Below are positions 1-6,400 of a DNA stretch of 8,535 bases, one piece after another. A program made the translations under genes and the position numbers. Positions within the stretch are counted from its first letter, which is position 1. Each line of letters opens with the position of its first letter. The stretch is taken from positions 1 to 8,535 of the forward strand of contig ONYB01000187.1 in NCBI GenBank assembly GCA_900321895.1, in the 5' to 3' direction. Source of the stretch: an uncultured Brachyspira sp. (GTDB lineage: Bacteria > Cyanobacteriota > Vampirovibrionia > Gastranaerophilales > Gastranaerophilaceae). The notes under the pieces were generated by a model. It made no database searches. It was not told where the DNA came from and saw only the letters and a program-made list of their open reading frames with translations.

Positions 1-267
1 AAACGGTTAAATTCTATTGCAACTAACGGCAAAAAACCGGATATGACATTGATTTTTGATATAGATGTGGAAACCTCTATGGCTCGTGTCGGTGATACGA
101 AAGATAGAATGGAAAGTGCAGGTATTGAATTCTTTAACAGGGTTCGTAACGGATATTTGGAAATCGCAAAACAAGAACCAAATAGGGTTAAAGTGTTGGA
201 TGCATCAAAGTCTATCGAAGAAATTCATAAAAACGTTATTGCATTATATGAAAAATTAAACGGATAA
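1..267 (+). CDS. tmk: Thymidylate kinase, C-terminal part (5' end outside window)
   Basis: This is the last 88 codons of dTMP kinase, which phosphorylates dTMP to dTDP in the cytoplasm for dTTP synthesis. The frame is open from base 1 and ends at TAA 265-267. The visible sequence begins with an LNSIATNGKKPDMT stretch, matching the family's '(L)N..AT.G..PDLT' segment that leads into the strand with the FDID (usual LD) motif. An arginine-rich lid segment with GDTKDRME follows, then the FFNRVRNGYLEIAKQEPNRVKVLDA tail with the typical YLxIAxxxPxRxxxxDA pattern. The ATG at 43 is internal; the true start lies upstream of the window. The usual family length is about 200-215 residues, so under half is seen. 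The next gene (289-525) is convergent, so tmk is the last gene of its transcript here. Family assignment is firm; nothing is visible about regulation. Confidence 0.93.
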   Translation, partial: KRLNSIATNGKKPDMTLIFDIDVETSMARVGDTKDRMESAGIEFFNRVRNGYLEIAKQEPNRVKVLDASKSIEEIHKNVIALYEKLNG

Positions 268-300
268 ATTTTTAGCTGTTTTAAAATTTTAAACACTTGT
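268..300. terminator. AT-only palindrome between convergent genes, possible weak bidirectional terminator
   Basis: Positions 280-293 read TTTAAAATTTTAAA, a perfect 14-bp palindrome lying between the tmk stop (267) and the stop of the convergent small gene (289), and overlapping the end of the latter. A further TTTAAAC/GTTTTAAA near-repeat extends to about 307. There is no G+C-rich stem, so this is not a classical intrinsic terminator. Its position between two convergent genes is the main argument for it. Confidence 0.25.
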
Positions 301-525
301 TTTAAAGTAATCGCAAATTCTGTTCTTTTTGCGTGGAAACAGATAGCGAACTTTGTTTGCAAAAGAGTTTTTTTGAATATCATCCAATTCTTTTTTTAGG
401 ATTGCCTTTTCTAAAACGACTTTGTTATACAGCTCAGAACATATCACGCTTTTGTTGACGTGAGTTTTCAATCTTGTAAGCTGACTTTCTTTCTCTTTTA
501 TGGATTTGATTAATTCCTTTTTCAC
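289..525 (-). CDS. Small hypothetical protein with a predicted helical coil and basic tail (78 aa)
   Basis: I do not recognise this gene. It starts with GTG (complement of 523-525). A GAGG Shine-Dalgarno element lies 8 nt upstream on the minus strand, which supports this start; the nearest upstream ATG (538-540) runs into a stop after five codons. Residues 1-52 are rich in Lys, Glu, Leu and Ile with no proline or glycine, so they probably form a helix or short coiled coil. Residues 53-78 form a basic, aromatic tail with VRYLFPRKKNR and a cysteine at 71. There is no signal peptide or membrane segment. It lies 127 bp downstream of the OFOR gamma gene on the same strand, so it could be a distal operon member or have its own promoter. 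It is convergent with tmk. Its role is unknown; a nucleic-acid-binding or adaptor role would be a guess based only on the basic tail. Confidence 0.55.
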   Translation of the reverse strand: MKKELIKSIKEKESQLTRLKTHVNKSVICSELYNKVVLEKAILKKELDDIQKNSFANKVRYLFPRKKNRICDYFKTSV

Positions 526-652
526 TCGAAAAACCTCATGAATAATAACGTTGCAGATAAAATTTACAGGGAAAATTCCTTTCTTTGTTATCTACATTAT
601 TAGAATAATCTCATTTAGAAAAATTTAAATCGACTTTTTAGGTGATTTTATG
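526..652. other. Intergenic stretch with a small inverted repeat, no clear terminator or promoter
   Basis: These 127 bp separate the OFOR gamma stop from the small gene's GTG, both on the minus strand. Positions 596-609 form an inverted repeat, ATTATT-AG-AATAAT. It could be a protein-binding site or a coincidence in AT-rich DNA. No G+C-rich hairpin followed by a T-run (minus strand) marks the end of the OFOR operon, and no convincing -35/-10 pair for the small gene was found. Confidence 0.3.
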
Positions 653-1201
653 TTAAGCATGCAATAAATCATACTCATAACCGATTTTTAATGCTTTTAA
701 GTTAAGTGGCAAAAGATTTTTTCTGTGTGGCGGAATTACGTTGTCGAGAGCATTTGTCAATGTTTCAATAGAAGTCAACTTGCTGACTTTTGCTGCAATC
801 CCGAGGGCAAGAATATTTGTCATCTTGATGTTGCCGATTTCTTCAGCCATTTTTGTCATCGGAGCAAAGACATAATTGATGTCATCTCTTGTTTTGATTT
901 CTTTTGCAAGTGAAGAGTTTGCAATCATCCAACCGCCTTTTTTAACCTTTGAAACAAATCTTTCAACAGAGGCTTGGTTCAATGCAACGACAAAATCTGC
1001 CTCTTTCAAGTTAACGGCACTGACTTCTTCCGTATCGTTCATAACGATTTCACAATTAACCGTTCCGCCTCTCATTTCAGCACCGTAGCACGGATACCAA
1101 GTAACGTTTTTATTATCAAGCATAAATGCGTTTGCGAGAACTTCTCCCGCGAGAAGCACCCCTTGTCCGCCAAAACCTGCTATTACAAAATTCTTTTCCA
1201 T
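653..1201 (-). CDS. vorC: 2-oxoacid:ferredoxin oxidoreductase, gamma subunit
   Basis: This is the gamma subunit of a four-subunit OFOR (VOR/KOR type), which converts a 2-oxoacid plus CoA to an acyl-CoA, CO2 and reduced ferredoxin. The protein is 182 aa, normal for the family. The N-terminus reads MEKNFVIAGFGGQG, with the glycine-rich GFGGQG motif at residues 9-14. The family hallmark YGAEMRGG is at 39-46, followed by a conserved VNCEIV segment. I chose ATG 1201 rather than the upstream ATG at 1261. Family members begin 5-10 residues before GFGGQG, and the longer version would overlap the end of the beta gene by 38 bp. With this start the gap to beta is 22 bp. AAGAGG upstream is a plausible ribosome site, though about 14 nt away, which is long. 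It is the last gene of the delta-alpha-beta-gamma operon. The symbol could equally be korC, since sequence alone does not fix the substrate. Confidence 0.9.
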   Translation of the reverse strand: MEKNFVIAGFGGQGVLLAGEVLANAFMLDNKNVTWYPCYGAEMRGGTVNCEIVMNDTEEVSAVNLKEADFVVALNQASVERFVSKVKKGGWMIANSSLAKEIKTRDDINYVFAPMTKMAEEIGNIKMTNILALGIAAKVSKLTSIETLTNALDNVIPPHRKNLLPLNLKALKIGYEYDLLHA

Positions 1202-1223
1202 AATTTGTTTTAAAACCTCTTGT

Positions 1224-1982
1224 CTAAACTGTCTTTTCTGCTGTAATGTCTTTGTAAACACCCGGTTTAAATACTTCCATCATTTGATTTCTCACACGAT
1301 CATGAGCTTGCTCAGGTGTCATTTTCCAGTTAGTCGGGCATGTAGAAAGGATTTCAATAAATGTAAATCCGAGCCCTTTCATCTGAATTTCAAACGCTTT
1401 TTTGATAGCTTGTTTAGCTTTTTTAATATTGGCGACCGTATCGAGTGAAACTCTTGCACTGTAAGCTGTTCCGTCACAGAGTGCAATGTGTTCCGCAATT
1501 TTGATAGGATATCCGTAATATTCTACGTTACGGCCTGTCGGAGAAGTTGTTGTTTTTTGTCCTAATAAGGTTGTAGGCCCGAGCTGACCGCCGGTCATAC
1601 CGTATGTCGTGTTGTTGATACATATTGCAGTAATGTTTTCCCCTCTTAATGCACAGTGAAGGCTTTCCCCGATACCGATTGAGGCAAAGTCGCCATCACC
1701 TTGGTATGTGAAAACACATTTGTCGGGTCTTGCTCTTTTTATGCCTGTAGCTTCTGCAAGAGCCCTGCCGTGAGGTGCTTCTATCGCATCTACATTTATA
1801 AAGTCGTAAATAGTAACCGAACAACCGATAGAGGTAGCCGTAATTGTATTTTCAGTGAGTCCGAGTTCATCAAGAACTTCTGCTAATATTCTGACTGCAA
1901 CACCGTGGTCACAACCGGGGCAGAATGAAAATTTTGCACCCTCTTTTAAAGATTTTGGTAATTTAAATGTCTGTACTGCCAT
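1224..1982 (-). CDS. vorA: 2-oxoacid:ferredoxin oxidoreductase, beta (thiamine pyrophosphate) subunit
   Basis: This 252-aa subunit carries the thiamine pyrophosphate and the proximal [4Fe-4S] cluster that passes electrons from the decarboxylated intermediate. CPGCDHG at residues 21-27 supplies two cluster cysteines (C21, C24). C54 in SIGCS and C215 in STCPTNW fit the other two ligands of the family. The TPP/Mg motif is GDGD at 95-98, followed about 25 residues later by NN (123-124) and YGMTGGQ, the usual OFOR-beta version. H71-G72 in APHGRA is also conserved in the family. ATG 1982 lies 8 bp after the alpha stop; its AGGA ribosome site overlaps that stop, which suggests translational coupling. 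Length is close to the shorter VOR-type beta subunits. All key residues appear intact. Substrate (branched-chain 2-oxoacid, 2-oxoglutarate or other) cannot be decided here; korB is the alternative name. Confidence 0.94.
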   Translation of the reverse strand: MAVQTFKLPKSLKEGAKFSFCPGCDHGVAVRILAEVLDELGLTENTITATSIGCSVTIYDFINVDAIEAPHGRALAEATGIKRARPDKCVFTYQGDGDFASIGIGESLHCALRGENITAICINNTTYGMTGGQLGPTTLLGQKTTTSPTGRNVEYYGYPIKIAEHIALCDGTAYSARVSLDTVANIKKAKQAIKKAFEIQMKGLGFTFIEILSTCPTNWKMTPEQAHDRVRNQMMEVFKPGVYKDITAEKTV

Positions 1983-1990
1983 ATTTAATC

Positions 1991-3061
1991 CTATTTCATT
2001 ATTTCTCTAATTTTGTTAACTATATCGTCCACTTCAGGCGGATTTCCGACCGGTCTGTTGAAAAATTCAACCGGAACTGCACCGTTAACCGCAAGTTTTA
2101 CGTCCTTGAGCATTTGTCCCATATTTACTTCAATATCCAAGAACATTTTAACCTTCTTAGAAAGTTCCGCAATTCTCTTGCTCGGGAACGGCCAAAGCGT
2201 AATCGGTCTTAAAAATCCGACTTTTAAGCCTTCTTTTCTGCAAATTTTCATTGCGGATTTAACGTTTCTTGAAGGGCTTCCGAAGCTAATAAGAACGATG
2301 TCTGCATCTTCTGTGTCAATTTCTTCCCATTCAGTTTCGTTTTCCTCAATTTGTTTGTATTTTCCGTAAAGTTTGTTTAAAAATACACATTGATTTTCTG
2401 CTAAAGGTGCATAAGAACGGATAATTCTGCCGTTTCTGCCTTTAGCTCCCGAAAGAGCCCAACTTGAATTGTCGATTTCAGGGTACGGGTATTCCGTAAA
2501 TTCTACAGGTTCCATCATTTGCCCCAAAAGTCCGTCAGCAAGTAAGATTGTCGGATTTTTGTATTTGTGAGCGAGGTAGAAGGCTTTGTACGTTAAATCA
2601 ACACATTCTTGAACAGTAGAAGGTGCAAGAACGATTGTTTGATAATCGCCGTTTCCGCCGCCAATTACCGCTTGGTTGTAGTCCCCTTGAGAAGGATAAA
2701 TATTTCCGAGTCCGGGGCCGCCTCTCATAACACTTACTAAAACGATAGGCAATTCGTCCGCAGAAGCATACGAAATGGCTTCTTGCATTAAAGAAACAGC
2801 ACAAGAAGATGAAGAAGTCATTGCTTTTGCACCGGTTGAACATGCTCCGATAACCATGTTGATTGCGGCAAGTTCACTTTCGGCAGAAACATAAGCTCTT
2901 TTTAATTCTTGCATTTTTCCGCTCATAAATTCCCCGATTTCGCTCTGCGGGGTAATAGGATAACCGAAATAACATTCACATCCTGCCATAACTGCGGCAT
3001 TTGCGATTGCATAGTTACCTTTCATTAAAACTTTTTTCTTTGTCTTTTGTAAACATTCCAT
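1991..3061 (-). CDS. vorB: 2-oxoacid:ferredoxin oxidoreductase, alpha subunit (VorB/KorA-like)
   Basis: This 356-aa subunit completes the active site with the beta subunit. YPITP at residues 34-38 is the classical OFOR alpha signature. Its threonine (T37), E63 in ESELAAINM and R113 in VMRGGPGLG correspond by motif position to the substrate- and TPP-contacting Thr, Glu and Arg of pyruvate:ferredoxin oxidoreductase. MTSSSS (81-86), YPSQGDYNQA and ILLADGLLGQMMEPV follow in the order typical of VorB proteins. The gamma domain is not fused here, unlike in some KorA proteins. ATG 3061 is favoured because AAAGGA sits 9 nt upstream, inside the end of the ferredoxin gene. The conserved region starts only at MKGNYAIANAA (M13), so a start at M13 (3025) is possible. 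Spacing is 6 bp after delta and 8 bp before beta. It resembles VorB (3-methyl-2-oxobutanoate) proteins most, but specificity is inference. Confidence 0.93.
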   Translation of the reverse strand: MECLQKTKKKVLMKGNYAIANAAVMAGCECYFGYPITPQSEIGEFMSGKMQELKRAYVSAESELAAINMVIGACSTGAKAMTSSSSCAVSLMQEAISYASADELPIVLVSVMRGGPGLGNIYPSQGDYNQAVIGGGNGDYQTIVLAPSTVQECVDLTYKAFYLAHKYKNPTILLADGLLGQMMEPVEFTEYPYPEIDNSSWALSGAKGRNGRIIRSYAPLAENQCVFLNKLYGKYKQIEENETEWEEIDTEDADIVLISFGSPSRNVKSAMKICRKEGLKVGFLRPITLWPFPSKRIAELSKKVKMFLDIEVNMGQMLKDVKLAVNGAVPVEFFNRPVGNPPEVDDIVNKIREIMK

Positions 3062-3067
3062 ATTTAT

Positions 3068-3280
3068 TTATCCTTTGTAAACTTCGCATATAGCTAAATC
3101 GGGGCATCTTGTAGCACACATTGCACAGCCCAAGCATTCATTGTTCGGGTCACAAAATTCTACTAGGTGATCTCCCAACTTGTTTGTCTTTTCACTCTTC
3201 TTTATCAATTTTTTAGGGCATTCGTCTATACACAAATAGCATGCCTTACATCTTGATTCGTCAATAACTATTTTACCCAT
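3068..3280 (-). CDS. vorD: 2-oxoacid:ferredoxin oxidoreductase, delta subunit (2x[4Fe-4S] ferredoxin)
   Basis: This is a 70-aa dicluster ferredoxin, the electron-transfer subunit of the OFOR. It has two complete cluster motifs: CKACYLCIDECP (C11, C14, C17, C21) and CLGCAMCATRCP (C49, C52, C55, C59). Each shows the CxxCxxCxxxCP spacing in which the last Cys joins the other cluster. Two more cysteines, C43 and C65, lie outside the motifs. The insert between the clusters, with GDHLVEFCDPNNE, is typical of KorD/VorD. ATG 3278-3280 has AAAGGA a few nucleotides upstream. It is the first gene of the operon, 6 bp before alpha, and lies about 28 nt from the predicted transcription start. Some annotations would call it simply a 4Fe-4S binding protein; its place ahead of alpha-beta-gamma makes the delta role clear. 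Confidence 0.94.
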   Translation of the reverse strand: MGKIVIDESRCKACYLCIDECPKKLIKKSEKTNKLGDHLVEFCDPNNECLGCAMCATRCPDLAICEVYKG

Positions 3281-3314
3281 ACTATCCTTTCTTGCTCACC
3301 CATGTCCACTCATT

Positions 3315-3342
3315 ATTATAGCACTTTTATTTTCAAATGAAA
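3315..3342 (-). promoter_or_regulatory. Extended -10 promoter for the OFOR operon
   Basis: On the minus strand, positions 3320-3315 read TATAAT, a perfect -10 hexamer, and are directly preceded by TGC, giving an extended -10 (TGnTATAAT). The -35 region is weak: TTTCAT at 3342-3337, spacer 16. Initiation would fall near 3308, about 28 nt before the ferredoxin start. The weak -35 is consistent with reliance on the extended -10 or on an activator. Confidence 0.6.
3331..3342. promoter_or_regulatory. Small inverted repeat overlapping the OFOR -35 region
   Basis: TTTCA-AA-TGAAA is a perfect inverted repeat with 5-bp arms, placed exactly where the -35 box of the minus-strand promoter should be. An operator would fit this position, but so short a palindrome is expected by chance in AT-rich DNA and no second copy was noticed. 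Confidence 0.25.
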
Positions 3343-3381
3343 CATTAATCTTTACAAGTCGTAATAAAAAAGGTTAACATT

Positions 3382-3411
3382 TTGCTTAATTTGCCCTAAT
3401 TCTGCTAATAT
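3382..3411 (+). promoter_or_regulatory. Promoter for the giant coiled-coil gene
   Basis: TTGCTT (3382-3387) and TAATAT (3406-3411) are separated by 18 bp, and TGC directly precedes the -10, making it an extended -10 (TGCTAATAT). Initiation near 3418 would give a leader of about 36 nt. The ribosome site for ATG 3454 is a modest AAGTGGA at 3442-3448. The divergent OFOR promoter has the same TGC-extended -10 design. Confidence 0.5.
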
Positions 3412-3453
3412 TATATAGAGGGATATTTATATATTAAAAGAAAGTGGATTTTA

Positions 3454-6400
3454 ATGGCATACGATATTGACGAATTTAACAAAGTTTTGGCGGGGATTAA
3501 TTCTAAAATAGACAATCTTGCCCTGAATGACGAAGAAAAGACTGCGTTAATGAAGGGTTTGAAAAATAGTTTTGAAAACGGAAGTTCAGCCCAAATGCAG
3601 AGGTTAGAAACTTTTGAAGAAGAGTTAAAAACTCTGAAAGGTATGCTTGAAAATTCTGATAACGAAAATATAAGCAGATTTTTTGAAGAACTTCGCCGAA
3701 TGGAGGAAGGTTTTAAAAATGAAATTTTGTCTATATCTTCCGATAAAGACCAAGTTTTTGAAGACTTGAAAAACGGAATGGCTGCACTTTATCAAAAAAC
3801 CTCCGCTTTTGAAGAAACGTATCCCGAAAAAAATCTCGAAAGTTTAAATTCCCTCAAAAGTCAGCTTGAAGAACTTATCCAAAAGGTTCAAGATGACGTA
3901 AATGGTCATATAAAAACGGATTACGATATGTTGGCACAAGCAATCGGTGCTTTGTACGGCAGTTTGGAAAAATTGAAAAGTGACGTAACCTCGTCAAACA
4001 CTCAAAGTATCCACAAACTTACGGATTGTGTGCATACCGCAAATACTAACAAAACTGAAATCGTTTCAAAAATCGACGAATTAATGGCGATTTTGAATAA
4101 TTTGAACGCTCAAAACGGCAAATTCCAAGACAGCCTCGATACAACCGACGGCAGAATTGGCGAAATTCTTTCGGGTATTACTTTTGGGGCGGTTGACAGA
4201 AATCAAATTAAGGAAATGATTTCCACAAACGGTAACAAGGTAGATGAAGTAACCCAAAATCTCACGAAAAGTGCGTTAGACAGGGAACAAATTCTCGGGT
4301 CTTTGATTACCGCAAACAGTAAAATTGACGAGATTTCTCTCAATGTAAGAACAAATCTTTCAAATCAAATTTCGGATTTAAAAAACGATATTGCGGTTGC
4401 GGTTGACAGGGTTGAAACGATAAAAGGCGAAATTGCTCAAACCGAAAAAGATTATTTGTCGCAAATTATGACAGGTGTCAGAGAATCTGCCGGCATGATT
4501 AGTGAATTCAAAGAAAATACAGCCTCCCACTTGAGCGAGTATCTCTATGCAATAAAAGACGCTCTGGCTGCCTTCTCGGAGGATATGAGGGTTTCTCAAG
4601 AAAATATCACCTCTGATGTTTTGGGTAAAAAAGCAGAAGAAATCAAAAAACTTTCTGAAGATATCGAAAATCTCGATGAAAGTCTGAAATTGAATTTGTC
4701 CGAACAGTTGAAATCGGTTGAAGACAAGCTTGCAGATTGCAGTGAAAAACACAAATTTGAAACAATCGAAAAAATTTCTGAAATCACTGATTTAATTAAC
4801 GGACTTTTGGACTCGGTAAAAGATTTGTCGGGCGAAAATTTGAATGTCTTGAAGGAAAAACTTATTTCCCTTGAGGCAGAATTGAAGGATAATTATTCGA
4901 CTTACGAAACAAATTTGAACCTAATTCAAGAAAAAATCGGACAATACATTTCGTCAGTTGAAAATATTTCTAAAGACACAAATCTGAAATTGGAAAATTC
5001 TTTTGAAGAAGTCGTTTCTTTGAAAGACGAAGTCGGTGCGGTAAGAGAAAAGTTAAATTCCTTCAATGATATCAAGACTGAAACTTTGGACGAATATTTC
5101 TCAAATGTGGTGGACAAAATTGGTGAAATTACTTCGCAAATCGAAAATTACAAATCCGGCATGAGCGAAAATATAAAAATTTCAATGCGGGAAAATATCG
5201 ATTTTGTAGACAAAGGGCTGGGTTATATTTCGACAAATCTTACGGATTTGAAAGAAAATCAGAACAATTCCCGCAAAGAAATTCTTGAAAATTTGGAGGA
5301 AAAAATTTCCGAAATCAAAACGGAATTTTCTCTTGTAAAAACTGATGTAGTCAATGCTTTGACAGAAAATGGCGAAAATCTCGTGAAGGAATTTGAGGGT
5401 GTAAAATCAGCTTTGGACAAATTCTCCGAACTTGATTTTGAAAAATTTACGGACGAGATGAAAAATCAAATCCAACTTTCCTACCTCAATTTGATTGCGG
5501 AAATCAAGGACGAATTGAGTCAAGGTGCAGACACTTACGGCAAAATCGAGGCGTCTTACAAGGATATTGTTGCTCGTGTGAGCGGGTTAGAAACTTCTGT
5601 GAGCGATTTTACGGAAGAGAATTTTGAACTCGTTAAAAATGTGGTAAATAAAATCGACGCCAATGTCAGTGCTGTTCTTGAAAAAAATAACGAAATTTCC
5701 GAAAATTGGAAATCGACAATCGAAGAATTGAACAACCAAATCCGAGAAAATCAAAAAGAATACGAACATTCTCTCGTAAATCTTTTGGAGCAGGTGGAAG
5801 GTACGTTGGATGAAAAACTCCTTACTAGCCAAAAGGATTTGCAGGAGTGGATTTCGGGGATTTTAGAAAATAATGAAATCGTTCAAATTTTAAAAGATAA
5901 CAGTCAAGAAACTTTTGACAGACTGGAAGCTTTGAAAATGCAGGTGGAAGAAGGATTTGTGATGAACGATTCTTCTCAACGTGTGGTTGAAAGTGTTAAA
6001 AAAGTTTTGGATGAAACGATTGACACTTTGAACGAAAAATTCACATCACTTGATCAAAAAGTTGACGTAATCGCTATGGCAGACAATACAGAACTTTTTG
6101 ATGCAATAGACGAGTCTTCCGAAAGAATCAATTCGATTTTGAACAGCGTTAAGACCGAATTGGACGGTGTTTCGGTTGCTTTGGCAGCAAAAGATTACGA
6201 GGTTGTGGTAAAGGATTGTGAAAATATTCAATTCTCGCTTGAACAACTTCATTCAAAAATTGATGCGATTGCACTCAATGGCAGCGAAGAAAAATTGGAT
6301 TATGTGAGCGTTGCTTGCAAAAATATTCAAGATTTGCTCGGTGAAGTTCAGAAAAAAGTAGCCTCTTTGGAAGACGATAATGCCAACAAAATTAGTGCGT

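Noticed and set aside
568..581. AGGGAAAATTCCTT palindrome as a terminator stem for the OFOR operon
   Set aside because: The possible loop is only two bases, the stem is very short, and no T-run follows in the direction of transcription.
1202..1261. Longer N-terminus for the gamma subunit from ATG 1261
   Set aside because: It would add 20 residues not typical of the family and overlap the beta coding region. ATG 1201 gives the expected distance to GFGGQG.
725..2369. Plus-strand open frames opposite the OFOR operon (725-913, 876-1088, 974-1213, 1701-1886, 1967-2212, 2013-2369)
   Set aside because: They lie antisense to genes with intact, recognisable enzyme motifs and show no independent family signal.
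2598..2843. Minus-strand frame with several cysteines
   Set aside because: It overlaps the alpha subunit in another frame on the same strand. The cysteines have no cluster-motif spacing.
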